DNA from: Ligustrum vulgare
Lineage: Eukaryota > Streptophyta > Magnoliopsida > Lamiales > Oleaceae
NCBI GenBank assembly: GCA_963555705.1
Contig: OY743170.1
Location: 32,377,362-32,441,361 of the forward strand
Direction of reading: 5' to 3'
DNA length: 64,000 nt
Under the pieces are notes generated by a model. The model ran no database searches and had not been told where the DNA came from. It saw only the letters and a list, made by a program, of their open reading frames with translations. The position numbers and the translations under genes were made by a program. Within the stretch, counting starts at the first letter, position 1; each line of letters starts with the position of its first letter. Of this stretch, positions 43,942-54,952 are shown piece by piece.

Positions 43942-44697
43942 TGATGTGATCCTAGGAAGGACATCAACGAAGTAAACAAGCCACAGACGATTCCATCACA
44001 ATCTATAAAGAAAAACAAGCAACTTACGTGTTGGGCTTGAGTCGAGAATCAAACCGAATCAAGTTGCTTCGAAGGGACGAAGATTGGTGTCGCCGGACCA
44101 ACCACGCGATCGCGTGGTGAAACGACTGGAGCGATCGCGCCATCGTATCAAAATCGAGGTGGAAGTTTTGGAGCTCGACCATGCGATCGCGACCAATATA
44201 CCCAAGCAATCGCGTGGTTAACCGGAGACCAGAATTTCCACTTTTTTTATTTAATTTTCGTTTTAATTATGTATATTTCGTATTCTGGACCCTAATTGTG
44301 GCTAGGGCTAGGTTAGGCGCGTTTTACATTATATTATCTTGTTTTTCATTATTGAACAGCAGTTTTGAGTTGATTAATAAAATTGAGAGAGGATTCTCTT
44401 GTGAAAGGTTGAGTTTTCCCTTTTTGTTGAACTTATCAAAGATTCGATCTTTGTGGCATTCACCCAACGAACTTATCAAGAAATTGGCAACCCTTGGGCG
44501 TTCACCAATCTTGGTTCTTTATTCCGCATCGATTTTTGCGTCGTGAATATTGGGTCAAGGTTTTATCGTCAATCTATCTTTTAATTTCCGTTATTTTATT
44601 CTTGTTCTTGTGTTTAATCTGTCTTAGATCTTTCCTAGGGTTTTATTTTTTTGTTATTCCGCGTTTTTCGACGTGTTTCCTGATTGGGATCACATCA
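43942..44697 (+). repeat. 5' LTR of the gag-protease element
   Basis: 756 bp, TGATGTGATCC start and GATCACATCA end. About 95% like the 3' LTR by eye, with many differences at CpG. Holds a GCGATCGC array at 44102-44213. Confidence 0.92.
44102..44278 (+). promoter_or_regulatory. LTR promoter region with GCGATCGC palindromes
   Basis: CCACGCGATCGCGTGG, a perfect 16-bp palindrome, lies at 44102-44117. Further GCGATCGC copies lie at 44131-44138 and 44183-44190, and GCAATCGC at 44206-44213. A TATA-like block (TATATTT, 44272-44278) follows about 60 bp downstream of the array. Confidence 0.55.
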
Positions 44698-44699
44698 TC

Positions 44700-44711
44700 T
44701 GGTATCAGAGC
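44700..44711 (+). other. Primer-binding site, tRNA-iMet type
   Basis: TGGTATCAGAGC, 2 bp after the 5' LTR end. Confidence 0.95.
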
Positions 44712-45071
44712 TTGGATCTATTTCAGATTCTTGCGTTTCTTGATTTTCCTTGATTCTTGTGTTCTTCGTGCCAGTAAAAAAAATTTCAGCTTTTGATCCA
44801 TAAAAAATCCTACAAAAAAAATTCAAAAGTGTTTTTCGAGTTCGTTTTTCGTCCAATTCAATTCCCTTTTTTCTGCCATTCTCGTAGTCAAATTCTCTAG
44901 TAATTCAAAAAAAAACTCTGAGAATTTCTCAATTTTTGTTACTCTTTCGTATCTTCCATTAATTCCTTGATTGTTAATCCTTGATTAGTTCTTGGGTGAA
45001 ATTTGAAGGGATAGAAGAGTGATACACGAGCGAAAATACACGTGAAGAGAAATTTATTTTGATATTAAAAA

Positions 45072-46935
45072 ATGTCTTATAGAGAGGGTTCCACATCTTC
45101 ATCTTCTGTGGGTGACGAGAAACAACTCAGGGGAGTGAATAGAAAGGATGAACAGGGTAATAATGATATTGCAGCAATGAGGGCACAATTTGAGAGGTTT
45201 ATGTCTCAGATGGAGAATCGAGGTGCAGGACGTGAACAAAGACCTCGGGATCAATCTCATGATGGTTCTCGGGTTAGGAGAGGTAATGTGCGTGAGGTTG
45301 GTATGGATGATGAGGGCATGGGTAGTTAAAGTGAAAGTATATCTTTGGTGGGAAATATGCGAAGGAGGGATAGAGGAGACAGGTATGAGAGGAGGTATGA
45401 TAGGGAGCGTCGTGATGCTAGGAGGCATCATGGGGGTAGAGATGTTGTGGATGACGACATTGGGAAAATTAAAATGAAAATACCATCGTTCCAAGGTAGG
45501 AGTGATCCGGAGGCGTACTTCGATTGGGAAACCAAGGTTGAACGGCTATTTGATTGTCATAATTATTCAGAAAAAAAGAAGGTGAAATTAGCTGTGATTG
45601 AATTTACCGATTATGAAAATATTTGGTGGGATCAACTAGTGACGAGTAGGAGGAGGAACCTTGAGGAGCCGGTGGAGACTTGGGGTGAATTAAAGACCAT
45701 AATGAGGAAGCAGTTTGTGCCAACTCATTATAATAGAGACATTTACCATAGGCTATAGGGTCTGACTCAGGGGTCGAGAAGTGTAGAGGATTATCATAAG
45801 GATATAGAGGTGGCGATGATTCAAGCTAATGTGGTGGAGGATCGGGAAGCTACAACGGCTAGGTTTCTGAGTGGACTGAATAGAGATATTGCCAACGTCA
45901 TTGAGCTGCAACATTATGTGGAGCTAGAGGATATGGTGCATATGGAAATGAAGGTGGAAAGACAGCTAAGGCGAAAGGGGGTAGCAAGACACTCATCGGG
46001 TTCTTATCCTACATCACAACCGAAGCGGGAACACAATGATGAACATGATCTGAAAGGGAAGGATGAACCTACAACGAAAGGTAAAAATATTTCTGATTCT
46101 CAAACTACTCGGGATAGAAATATTAAGTATCTTAAATGTTTGAGTTCGGGTCATATAGCATCCTAGTGTCCAAATAAGAGGGTAATGATTTTGCGTGATA
46201 ATGGTGAAATTAGTTCCGAGGATGAATTCAATGGAATGCCTAAGTTAGTGAATGTTGGGGCTAGTAGCAGTGATGAGGAAGGGTTGACTTATGCTGTTAA
46301 AGGTTCACTTGTTAATCGGCGTGTCCTTAGTACTAGAGTCAGGGTGGATGAAATCAGTGAGCAAAGGGATAATCTCTTTCATACTAGATGCTTAGTGGGT
46401 AAAAAGGCGTGTGGTATGGTGATTGACGGGGGGAGTTGTACTAATGTGGTTAGTAAAATGTTGGTTGAGAAATTGGGCTTGAGCTTGATAAAACATCCAA
46501 ACCCTTATAAATTGCAATGGCTAACCGAGTCGGGAGAAATTAAGGTGAATAAGCAGGCTAGGGTCAATTTTTCAATTGGGGGGTTATAAGGATGAAGTTA
46601 TATGTGATATAGTGCCTATGCATGTTGGTCATGTTTTATTGGGTAGGCCTTGGAAACATGAAAGAAGGGTGGTACAATATGGGTTTAAAAATCAATATTC
46701 CTTTGTGAAAGATGGAAAAAAGATTACTTTTGCTCCTCTATCACCTAAAGAGGTCCAAGAGGATCAAAAGAAAATAAAAAGTGAGTTTGAGGGGAAAAAC
46801 ACGAGAGTTGAGGCCACGACCTACGAAAAAGGAGAGGGTGTGAAAGTTGAAAATAAGAGAGTGAGGCCACGACCTCAGAAAAAGGTGAGCTTGAGAGCGA
46901 AAAGAAAAAGAAAAGAGAGTCCACCACAAAAATGA
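45072..46935 (+). pseudogene. gag: CRM-like Gag-protease polyprotein
   Basis: Start at the ATG at 45072 (MSYREGSTSSSSVGDEK). A basic, charged N-terminus is followed by the capsid domain (KIPSFQGRSDPEAYFDWETK, WWDQLVTSRRRN, QFVPTHYNRDIYHRL), a zinc knuckle worn at one Cys (KCLSSGHIAS then stop then CPNKR), and the aspartic protease (CGMVIDGGSCTNVVS, GHVLLGRPWKHERR) with active-site-like DGGSC. Defects are in-frame stops near 45327, 45757 and 46165, and a frameshift near 46580. It ends at 46935 in a lysine-rich tail, where pol would begin. Gag of this kind could be packaged with Pol from an intact relative. Confidence 0.88.
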
Positions 46936-47199
46936 ATTTTTTTGCACACAGGTTGAGGTACAAGGATCCTTGCCATGCACTTAACCAATCTAATAAACCC
47001 CTCCCCAGCTCTATAAAATCTGTTTTGCAGGTGCCTCGATCAAACCATGATCCTGAAATAAGGAAGAAATTCATTGGTACAAAGGAGCAACCTAAAAGGC
47101 ATAAACATAATCCAAAGGACAACAAACCTAGGAGTTGCAAGAGGATTAGACAAATTCGAGATTCGAGGTCTTATCCTTTTTAAGAGAGGGGGAACAAGG
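46936..47199 (+). other. Basic tail and polypurine tract of the gag-protease element
   Basis: An open frame to 47183 ends DSRSYPF and then a stop. That block corresponds to the pol C-terminus of copy A just before its purine tract. The purine tract (AAGAGAGGGGGAACAAGG) runs to 47199, directly before the 3' LTR. The middle part resembles nothing I recognise. Confidence 0.55.
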
Positions 47200-47951
47200 T
47201 GATCCGAGGAAGGACATCAACGAAGAAAACAAGCCACAGACGATTCCATCACAATCTACAAATAAAAACAAGCAACTTACGTGTTGGGCTTGAGTCGAGA
47301 ATCAAACCGAATCAAGTTGCTTCGAAGGGACGAAGATTGGTGCCGCTGGACCAACCACGCAATTGCGTGGTGAAACGACTGGAGTGATCGCGCCATCGCA
47401 TCAAAATCGAGGCAGAAGTTTTGGATCTCAACCACACGATCGCGACCAATATGCCCAAGCGATCACACGGTTAACCGGAGACCAGAATTTCTGCGTTTTT
47501 TATTTAATTTCCGTTTTAATTATGTATATTTCATATTCTGAACCCTAATTGCGACTAGGGCTAGGTTAGGCGCGTTTTACATTATATTATCTTATTTTTC
47601 ATTATTGAACAGCAGTTTTGAGTTGATTAATAAAATTGAGAGAGGATTCTCTTGTGAAATGTTGAGTTTTCCCTTTTTCTTGAACTTAACAAAGATCCGA
47701 TCTTTGTGGCGTTCACCCAACGAACTTATCAAGGAATTGACGACCCTTGTGGTGTTCACCAATCTTGATTCTTTATTCCGCATCGATTCCTGCGTCGTGA
47801 ATATTGGGTCAAGGTTTTATCGTCAATCTATCTTTTAATTTTCGTTATTTTATTCTTGTTCTTGTGTTTAATCTGTCTTAAATCTTTCCTAGGGTTTTAT
47901 TTTTTTGTTATTCCGCAATTTTCGACGTGTTTCCCGATTGGGATCGCGTCA
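47200..47951 (+). repeat. 3' LTR of the gag-protease element
   Basis: 752 bp. Starts TGATCCGAGG, about 5 bp short of the full TGATGTGATCC start, and ends GATCGCGTCA. Its palindrome array has worn: CCACGCAATTGCGTGG stands where the 5' LTR has CCACGCGATCGCGTGG. Confidence 0.9.
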
Positions 47952-47956
47952 ACTGG

Positions 47957-49138
47957 TAGAGATTTATGTACTTGTTACTCCACATACTTTGCTAATAGTC
48001 AGTTAAAACACTCTCATTTAGCATGAAGCCATTTTAGAAACTATTCATGGATCTATTCATCCATTAAACTGTAAGTGGGACGTGTTTATTTTTTCTGGAT
48101 ATATTTACTTGAATTATATGATTTTATTACAAGGTAGCAGAGTATGTTATATTGGTAGAGTAGGATATGTTTGTATGAATTATATGATCCATTAAATGAG
48201 TTGGATATGTTTATAAGAATTGTGGGATTCATTATAAGCGAGCATTTGAGACTCCCTTATATATGTCATATTGTGTTAACATGTTTTGAATGCAATGGCA
48301 TTCGATGGATGATGAGTCATAAAGGAAAGTTTATGTATAAAAGAAATTTTTTTGCATGAGGATTATAGATTTGAACTCTATCCCATTCGGTAATCAATGT
48401 GTTGTTTGGGGTATCGACGTTGATTGTGAGGGCTTTCCGAATCCAAGGTACAGAAAAATGACTTGTGGGGATCTAGTAGCCGTGTTGGAGTCGAATAAGG
48501 TGAATTATGACATGGATGTAAAAGCCCTATAGATGAAATAGTCATATGTGATCTGATTTGTATTGATTTGTATCATGAAGACCTTGCGACTCCAAGGTAT
48601 CGAAGAACGACTTGTGTGGATCTAGTAGCATTGTTGTAGTCGAATAAGGTGAAAGATGAAAGTGATGTAGAAGCCCTAGAGGATGAAAAAGTCCTATGTA
48701 ATTTGGTGTGTTATGCTTTTATTGTTATCCAGTTTATGAAAATGTTAAATGCTTTTGGGTAAAGAATATAATCTATATTTGAGCCTTGAAAGCGTGGTTT
48801 TTGAAAAGAACATGCATGTGCAACGACTAGTCATCTTGCTGAATCATTTAAATTTTCAAAAACACATATGCACCCTATTCTGCTCACTGGGAATGTTTGT
48901 CCTCATCCCACGAAATCCAAGTTAAGTATTTATAGAAATAAAAAGGATTGATGCGGAGTTTTTTTTAAACTCGAGACCGTTATAGGCATGTTTTAAAAAA
49001 TAATATCGTTACTTTTTAAATAAATGGTTTTTATTTTAAGTGAAATGATTTTGAAAACCTAGATATGTGATGTTATTTACTTCATCGAATAAAAATATTC
49101 CCGTGATTTTGGAGTAGTGACAAGAGTGGCATCAGAGC
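47957..49138 (+). repeat. LTR-like sequence, right part, with primer-binding site
   Basis: Ends GTAGTGACA at 49122, followed by TGGCATCAGAGC (49127-49138), a one-base variant of the tRNA-iMet primer site. This is the layout of a plus-strand gypsy 5' LTR, Tekay-like by its GTGACA end. No gag follows. Two roughly 150-bp diverged copies (about 48420-48570 and 48571-48720) share CCAAGGTA, GGATCTAGTAGC and GTCGAATAAGGTGAA. Confidence 0.6.
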
Positions 49139-49216
49139 ATTTGATTTTTAGATTCTGTAGAATGCTTAGTGCACATATATGTCAGATCATCATCTGAAGA
49201 ACTTCCAATAAAATAA

Positions 49217-49733
49217 AGGAGTGTTTGATTGGAAAGATGAAAAATGAGTTGCAGAAAATATTTTCCAGGGAATTGCTTTGCCTCGAAATTATTTTCTTGA
49301 AAAATTTCAATTGGAAGGGTTTGATTGAATTGATTTTCTAGGTGGAAAAAGTGGAAAATTTTCAAGTTTTATTGTTTGATTGACATTATTTTTTCATGAC
49401 AAATAAAATAAAATTTAGCCATTTTATCGATTTTTATTTTTTTAACGCATTTGTACTTGATAATAATATGTTACTTTTTGGGGGGGAAAGTCAATTAACA
49501 ACAATAAAAATGAATAAACATGCCAAAAGTATTTTGCCATGTGACATGGCAAATGTTTTCTCACCAATAACCGAGGAAAATGATTTCCTCAATTCCAATG
49601 TAAATGAGGTGTGCGAGGAAAATCAGGGGAAAAAATTTCTAGGATGAACTTGGGTTGTCAAACAATGCAAAGTGAAAAAAGTTGGAAAATATTTGTCATT
49701 TTCCATGGCAAATCTTGCCAATCAAACAGGGCC
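49217..49733. mobile_element. MITE with GTTTGATTGG-type inverted repeats
   Basis: Left end AGGAGTGTTTGATTGGAAAG and right end, read inward, GGCCCTGTTTGATTGGCAAG form imperfect inverted repeats. TAA flanks both sides (49214-49216 and 49734-49736), consistent with a 3-bp PIF/Harbinger-type duplication. 517 bp, non-coding, AT-rich with TTTTCC / GGAAAA blocks. Confidence 0.75.
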
Positions 49734-49739
49734 TAAGTT

Positions 49740-50102
49740 ATTATTTGTTATACTTGATTTAATTGTGAGATTACTTGAATCTGTAAATTGATAATTTATT
49801 TGGTATATTGATTTTATTTGGTTTTTATCTTCAATTATGCATTAAATCTCAATATTGCCATTCCAAATAGTATGAGAGTTTGCAGCGGAAGCGTCAGTTT
49901 GTTGAAACTCTAAATTATCCACTTTTTAGGATATCAAAAGTTTAAATTTCGATTCTATTATATACGAATTCGATACTCATCTCTCTTCATTTTAAAAATA
50001 CAAATTTCTCGAATGAAATGGAGTCTTAATATCATTAAACACAAATCATATACATACCCCTTTTTAGAAACAATATCTTAGAATTTACATCTACATCTTT
50101 CA
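49740..50102 (+). repeat. Dispersed repeat, copy 2, first part
   Basis: Begins with LTR-like sequence shared with 35345-35420, then a worn primer site (AATAGTATGAGAG, about 49865) and the same GCAGCGGAAGCG leader as copy 1. It is cut at 50102 by the TGTAGTGACC...GAGTTACA insertion and resumes at 54953. Confidence 0.7.
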
Positions 50103-50436
50103 TGTAGTGACCGAGAAATTTTATTATAATAAAATTTAAATTTATTAATATGTGCCGCTATGATTTCACCCAATTGCTAATGAAAACGTGTTCGTCTAGC
50201 CAGGTCAATTGTTTAAGAATTTAAGAAAGAAATTTAAATTCTTGTAAATCTTTAAGCACAATTTGTGATTTTAAATTTCTCCAAAATCATTATTTTTCCT
50301 TTTTAGCCCGAAATTTTATTTATTTCAAATTTGATATATTTTGAGTCCAAATTATTGATCATCTTTAATTTAACCCCATTTCTGATTTTAATAATTCCAA
50401 TAATAACTCCCAGCAATTCATCAATATCTTTAAAAC

Positions 50437-51318
50437 TGATGCAAACCACGTAGCAATTGTAGCTACGCAACCTACAAAATATTGAAATCGACCCAAGAAC
50501 GCCAAAGAATCACGATTTAGAGATTGATTCAAATTAATTGAACCAAGCAACCAACACAATCAATTGATATGTTGACCTCTTGATCACAATGAAAATAAAT
50601 CTCACCCAAGATTTGAACAAACAAGAATTAAACTCGCAAGTTCGAATTTTATTCAATGAAGAATAAAGATTGTGAAAGCAATTTGCCTCTCAATATTAAT
50701 ATCAAGGTTGTGTGTAATGAATAATGAAAATTACATCCCTATAAATAGGGTCAAAACTAGGTTTAAGAGTTCTAATTAAACAAGGAAACAAATAACTAAA
50801 ATTAAGGAAATAATTAAAAACCCTAATTTACGCGTATGGTGAATTACGGCCGTGACTAGTTTCCTTACGGCCGTAAAACTCATTATGTTTCACCGTTACG
50901 GCCGTGAGACTCTTTTTACGGCCGTAAGCCTTAATTCTGAAATTCCTATTTTTGATCCGAGACAATGTTAGGGCCGTGATTAATATTAGTTACGGCCGTA
51001 AGTCCAATTTCTTCAAAAATTCAGCTTTCAGCAGCAAGTTGGTTACGGCCGTGAGAATTATGAATTACGGCCTTAATTCTTGAAATTTGGAAATCTTCTT
51101 CGACGGCTTGAATGAGGTTGATCCATTCGTCGTTTTGGCTCGGTCCCAACATGGGACTTGCTTCTTTCGATGACACGAACATTGTTTTGGCCATTGTTTC
51201 TTGAACTAACTTGTCCATTGCTTCCTTGGCCCTCTTTGTCTGCAATCGAGTCATCGGCCCTCCTCGGATCTTCAACGGATCTTTGTGCGGGCTTGTATCC
51301 GTGGTCTGGATCACATCA
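50437..51318 (-). repeat. 3' LTR of CRM-like copy B
   Basis: 882 bp, colinear with 8928-9808. Purine tract (AGGGAGGGGA, minus strand) abuts it at 51319. Confidence 0.92.
50737..51074 (-). promoter_or_regulatory. LTR promoter region with eight ACGGCCGT-type motifs, copy B
   Basis: Motifs run from 50844 to 51074 at the same eight positions as in copy A, most still exact TTACGGCCGTRA. The TATA-type block CCCTATAAATAGGG lies at 50737-50750. Confidence 0.6.
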
Positions 51319-54300
51319 TCCCCTCCCTCTTCGAAAGGATTCGACCTCGAATCTGTACCTGCATCAAACGGAGATAGATCAGAAACATTAAATGATGCCA
51401 AAACATTATACTCACCAGGAAGATCGAGTTTATAGGCATTATTGTTGATACTTTCGATCACTTGGAATGGACCATCTCCTCGCGGTTGTAACTTTGACTT
51501 GCGCTGTTCTGGAAACCGCTCCTTTCTCAAATGTAACCAAACCCAATCACCGGGTTCAAATATGACGCATTTTCTTCCTTTGTTAGCCTGCGAAGCATAA
51601 TGTTCATTTTTATTTTCAATCACCAACCTCACCTTGTCGTGGAGTGCTTTAACTATCTCAGCCTTTTTCTTTCCATCTAAACTACTACGTTCATTCACAG
51701 GTAAAGGAATTAAATCCAATGGTGTTAGCGGATTAAAACCATAAACAATTTCAAATGGTGAACACGAAGTAGTAGAATGTATAGCCCTGTTATATGCACA
51801 TTCAATAAATGGTAAACACTCTTCCCAATTTTTCAAATTTTTATTGATTATCGTGCGCAACAATTGAATCATTGTCCTATTTACTACCTCGGTTTGTCCA
51901 TCGGTCTGTGGGTGACAAGTTGTAGAGAAAAGTAGTTTTGTACCTAATTTGTTCCACAAGACCCTCTAAAAATGACTAAGGAACTTAATATCCCTATCCG
52001 AGACAATACTTTTAGGAACCCCATGTAAGCGTACGACTTCCCGAAAGAAAATTTCAGCTATGTTAGTAGCATCATCAGTTTTGTGCATGGTATGAAATGT
52101 GCCATTTTACTAAAGCGATCTACTATCACAAAAATTGAATCTCTTCCCTTCTTAGTCCTAGGTAATCCCAAAAAAAATCCATAGAGATATCGACCCAAGG
52201 TTCACTAGGGACGGATAAAGGCATATATAATCCATGAGGTTTAATCCTAGATTTTGCCTTCTTGCAAGTAATGCATCTACTACAAACCCGAACCACATCA
52301 ATTTTCATCTTAGGCCAATAGAAATGTACACTTAGGATTTCGATGGTCTTTTTAATTCCAAAATGGCCCATTAGACCTCCACTATGGGCCTCTCTCACAA
52401 GTAACTCCCTCATTGAACACCTAGGGACACACAATTTATTTTCTCGGAATAAATAATCATCATGTTTAAAGAATTTATCCACAGCCCCCTTACCACATGA
52501 TTCGTAAATATTAGAAAAGTCCAGGTCATTAGCATACATGTCCTTAATGTATTCAAATCCAAGCAATTTAGAGTTTAAAGAATTTAAAAGAACATACCTT
52601 CGAAACAATGCATCTGCCACCACATTTTCCTTACCTTGTTTGTACCGGATGACGTAGGGAAATGTTTCGATGAACTCTACCCACATTGCATGTCTCTTAC
52701 TCAACTTAGCTTGACCCCTCAAATGCTTCAAGGATTCATGATTAGTGTGTATCATGAACTCCCGTGGCCACAAGTAATGTTGCCATGTCTCCAAAGCGCG
52801 CACAAGTGAGTATAACTCCTTGTCATATGTGGGGTAATTAAGTGCAGCCCCTTTTAGTTTTTCACTAAAATAGGCGATTGGCCTTTGATCCTGCATTAAA
52901 ACAGCTCCAATGCCTAGCCCCGAGGCATCACATTCAATCTCAAAAGCCTTGTCAAAGTTAGGAAGTGATAAAACTGGTACTTTACACAACATATTTTTGA
53001 TTGTTTCAAATGCATGTTCCTGTTCTACTCCCCATTTAAAACCTACACTTTTTTTGACGATTTCTGTGAGTGGTGCGGCAATCGTGCTAAAAGTTTTAAC
53101 AAAGCGCCTATAAAAACTAGCCAAACCATGAAAACTCCTAACCTCAGTTATGCTTTTAGGTGTTGGCCATTCTTTAATAGCTTTGACTTTTTCTTCATCT
53201 ATTTCTATTCCTTTAGCACTAACCACATAACCAAGAAACACAACTTTTTCCATGCAAAAATCACACTTTTTAAAATTAGCAAAAAGTTGCTCTTGTCTTA
53301 AAACCACAAGCACACACCTAACATGCTCCACATGCTCATTCAAAGTTTTACTATATATCAAGATATCATCGAAGTAAACTACAACGAATTTACCTATAAA
53401 TGCACGTAAAACATGATTCATTAAACGCATAAATGTGCTCGGTGCATTAGTAAGTCCAAAAGGCATTACTAACCATTCATACAGTCCATACTTAGTTTTA
53501 AAAGCAGTTTTCCACTCATCTCCTTCTTTCATTCGAATTTGATGATAACCACTCTTAAGGTCAATTTTACTAAATATGCTAGAGTCATGCAATTCATCCA
53601 ACATATCATCTAACCTAGGAATAGGATGACGATACTTTACCGTTATGTTGTTGATGGCTCTACAATCAACACACATTCTCCACGTCCCGTCCTTCTTCGG
53701 CACAAGTAACACGGGTACGGCACATAGACTCATGCTTTCCCTTATGTACCCCTTACTCATGAATTCCTCCACTTACTTTTGAAGCTCCTTCGTCTCCTCG
53801 GGATTACTCCTATAAGCTGGACGGTTTGGAATGACTGCTCCAGGTATAAAATCAATTTGATGTTCAATACCTCAAATGGGTGGTAACCCACTAGGTATGT
53901 CATCTGGAAACACATCCTCGAATTCCTGCAATAAAGAAATAGCCAAACTAGGGAGGGATTTGTTAGTTTCATCAAATGCAAGGAATGATTCCTTGTACAA
54001 CAGAAGAACCATCGGTCGTTCTTCCATGAATGCCTTTTTGATTTCACTCCTTTTTGCGTAGAAACTCATTTTTCTTTCTTTTCTGGCACTCTTCGCTCCC
54101 TCTCCTTTTTCTGAGGCATGTACCCCAACACTCTTTTTTTCTCTCGCCTCTCCTTTTTCTGGAGTCGTGGCTCCAACTCTCTTTTCCTCTCCTTTTTCTG
54201 AGGTCGTGGCATCAACTCTCTTTCTCTCATTTTCCTTCACTCTTTTTTCTTCATCATTTTTCAGTTTTATTTGATCTTCATACACTTGTGATGGTGTCAA

Positions 54301-54895
54301 TGGTGCAAGTGTAATGGTTTTTCTCCCTTTGGTAAAGCTATACCTATTTTTATACCCATCATGCGTGACCTTCCTATCATATTGCCAAGGCCTACCCAAC
54401 AAAATGTGCCCGGCATGCATAGGTACCACATCGCACATAACTTCATCCACATAGCTACCAATAGAAAAATTCACCAACACCCTCCTATTCACCTTAATTT
54501 CTCCACTATCATTTAACCATTGAAGCCTATAAGGTTTAGGATGTTTTAACAAAGGTAATCCTAATTTTTCAACAAGTATAGTACTAGCGACGTTAGTGCA
54601 ACTACCACCATCAATAATCATACTACATACCTTGTTATTTATGCGACATCGTGTATGGAATATGTTCTCCCGTTGTTGTTCCAAATCATCCGTGTTGATT
54701 TGGGCACTAAGAGCTCTCCTTGCCACTAATAATTCGCCATGCTCCCCGGATAACACATCCTCATCATCACATACTTCCTCCAACGCCGGCATATTGCTAT
54801 AATCCTCTTCCTCACTATCACTCTCCATGGCTCCATCCTTCCTCACAAGTATCACTCGCCTATTAGGACATTGAGATGCCACATGTCCTATTTTG
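51021..54895 (-). pseudogene. pol: CRM-like protease, RT, RNase H and integrase polyprotein, copy B
   Basis: Order as in copy A but with a fuller protease: DGGSCTNVASTILVEKLGL and GHILLGRPWQYDRK, preceded by the last zinc-knuckle residues (54882 on). [11 protein letters not shown], RNase H, integrase zinc finger and core all follow. Breaks are different from copy A: TGA near 53872 (CGA in A, a CpG change), TAA near 53775 (CAA in A), one-base deletions near 52176 and 52085, and a TAG near 51962 (Trp in A). The final frame (51959-51021) crosses the purine tract and ends inside the LTR. Confidence 0.9.
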
Positions 54896-54952
54896 GAAGT
54901 TAGTTTGAGACGATGAAGTGACTTCTGGGTGTTTAGAACTCGAGGAGTTACA

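Larger units (their letters stand above)
43942..47951 (+). mobile_element. Gag-protease-only LTR retrotransposon, CRM-like
   Basis: Flanked by the perfect 5-bp duplication ACTGG (43937-43941 and 47952-47956). The 5' LTR is 43942-44697, then a primer-binding site, gag and protease, a short basic tail, a purine tract, and the 3' LTR at 47200-47951. There is no RT, RNase H or integrase. LTR termini (TGATGTGATCC...CATCA) and protease sequence match the CRM-like group of copies A and B. A DSRSYPF block before the purine tract equals the pol end of copy A, so the element derives from a complete relative by loss of pol. Confidence 0.9.
50437..54895 (-). mobile_element. CRM-like chromovirus, copy B, truncated at its 5' side
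   Basis: Starts TGATGCAAAC at 50437 and matches copy A through LTR, purine tract, pol and protease, then continues beyond copy A's deletion point into the end of the gag zinc knuckle (GHVASQCPNRR) at about 54895. There it is cut; the remaining gag, primer site and 5' LTR are lost together with part of the surrounding LTR. AAAAC at 50432-50436 would be the left duplication copy but has no partner left. Confidence 0.88.
50103..54952 (-). mobile_element. LTR remnant (TGTAAC...CACTACA type) carrying CRM-like copy B
   Basis: Outer ends TGTAGTGACCGAG (50103) and CGAGGAGTTACA (54952) are flanked by the perfect duplication TTTCA (50098-50102 and 54953-54957). Only 334 bp on the left and about 57 bp on the right belong to this LTR; the rest is copy B. 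The right part matches the LTR at 63641 (read in opposite orientation), and the termini resemble those of the Tekay-type element at 36113. Best read as a solo LTR later hit by copy B and then a deletion. Confidence 0.8.

Noticed and set aside
53876..54314. Plus-strand open frames over copy B protease/RT
   Set aside because: They are shadows of the minus-strand polyprotein; the same shadows occur in copy A.
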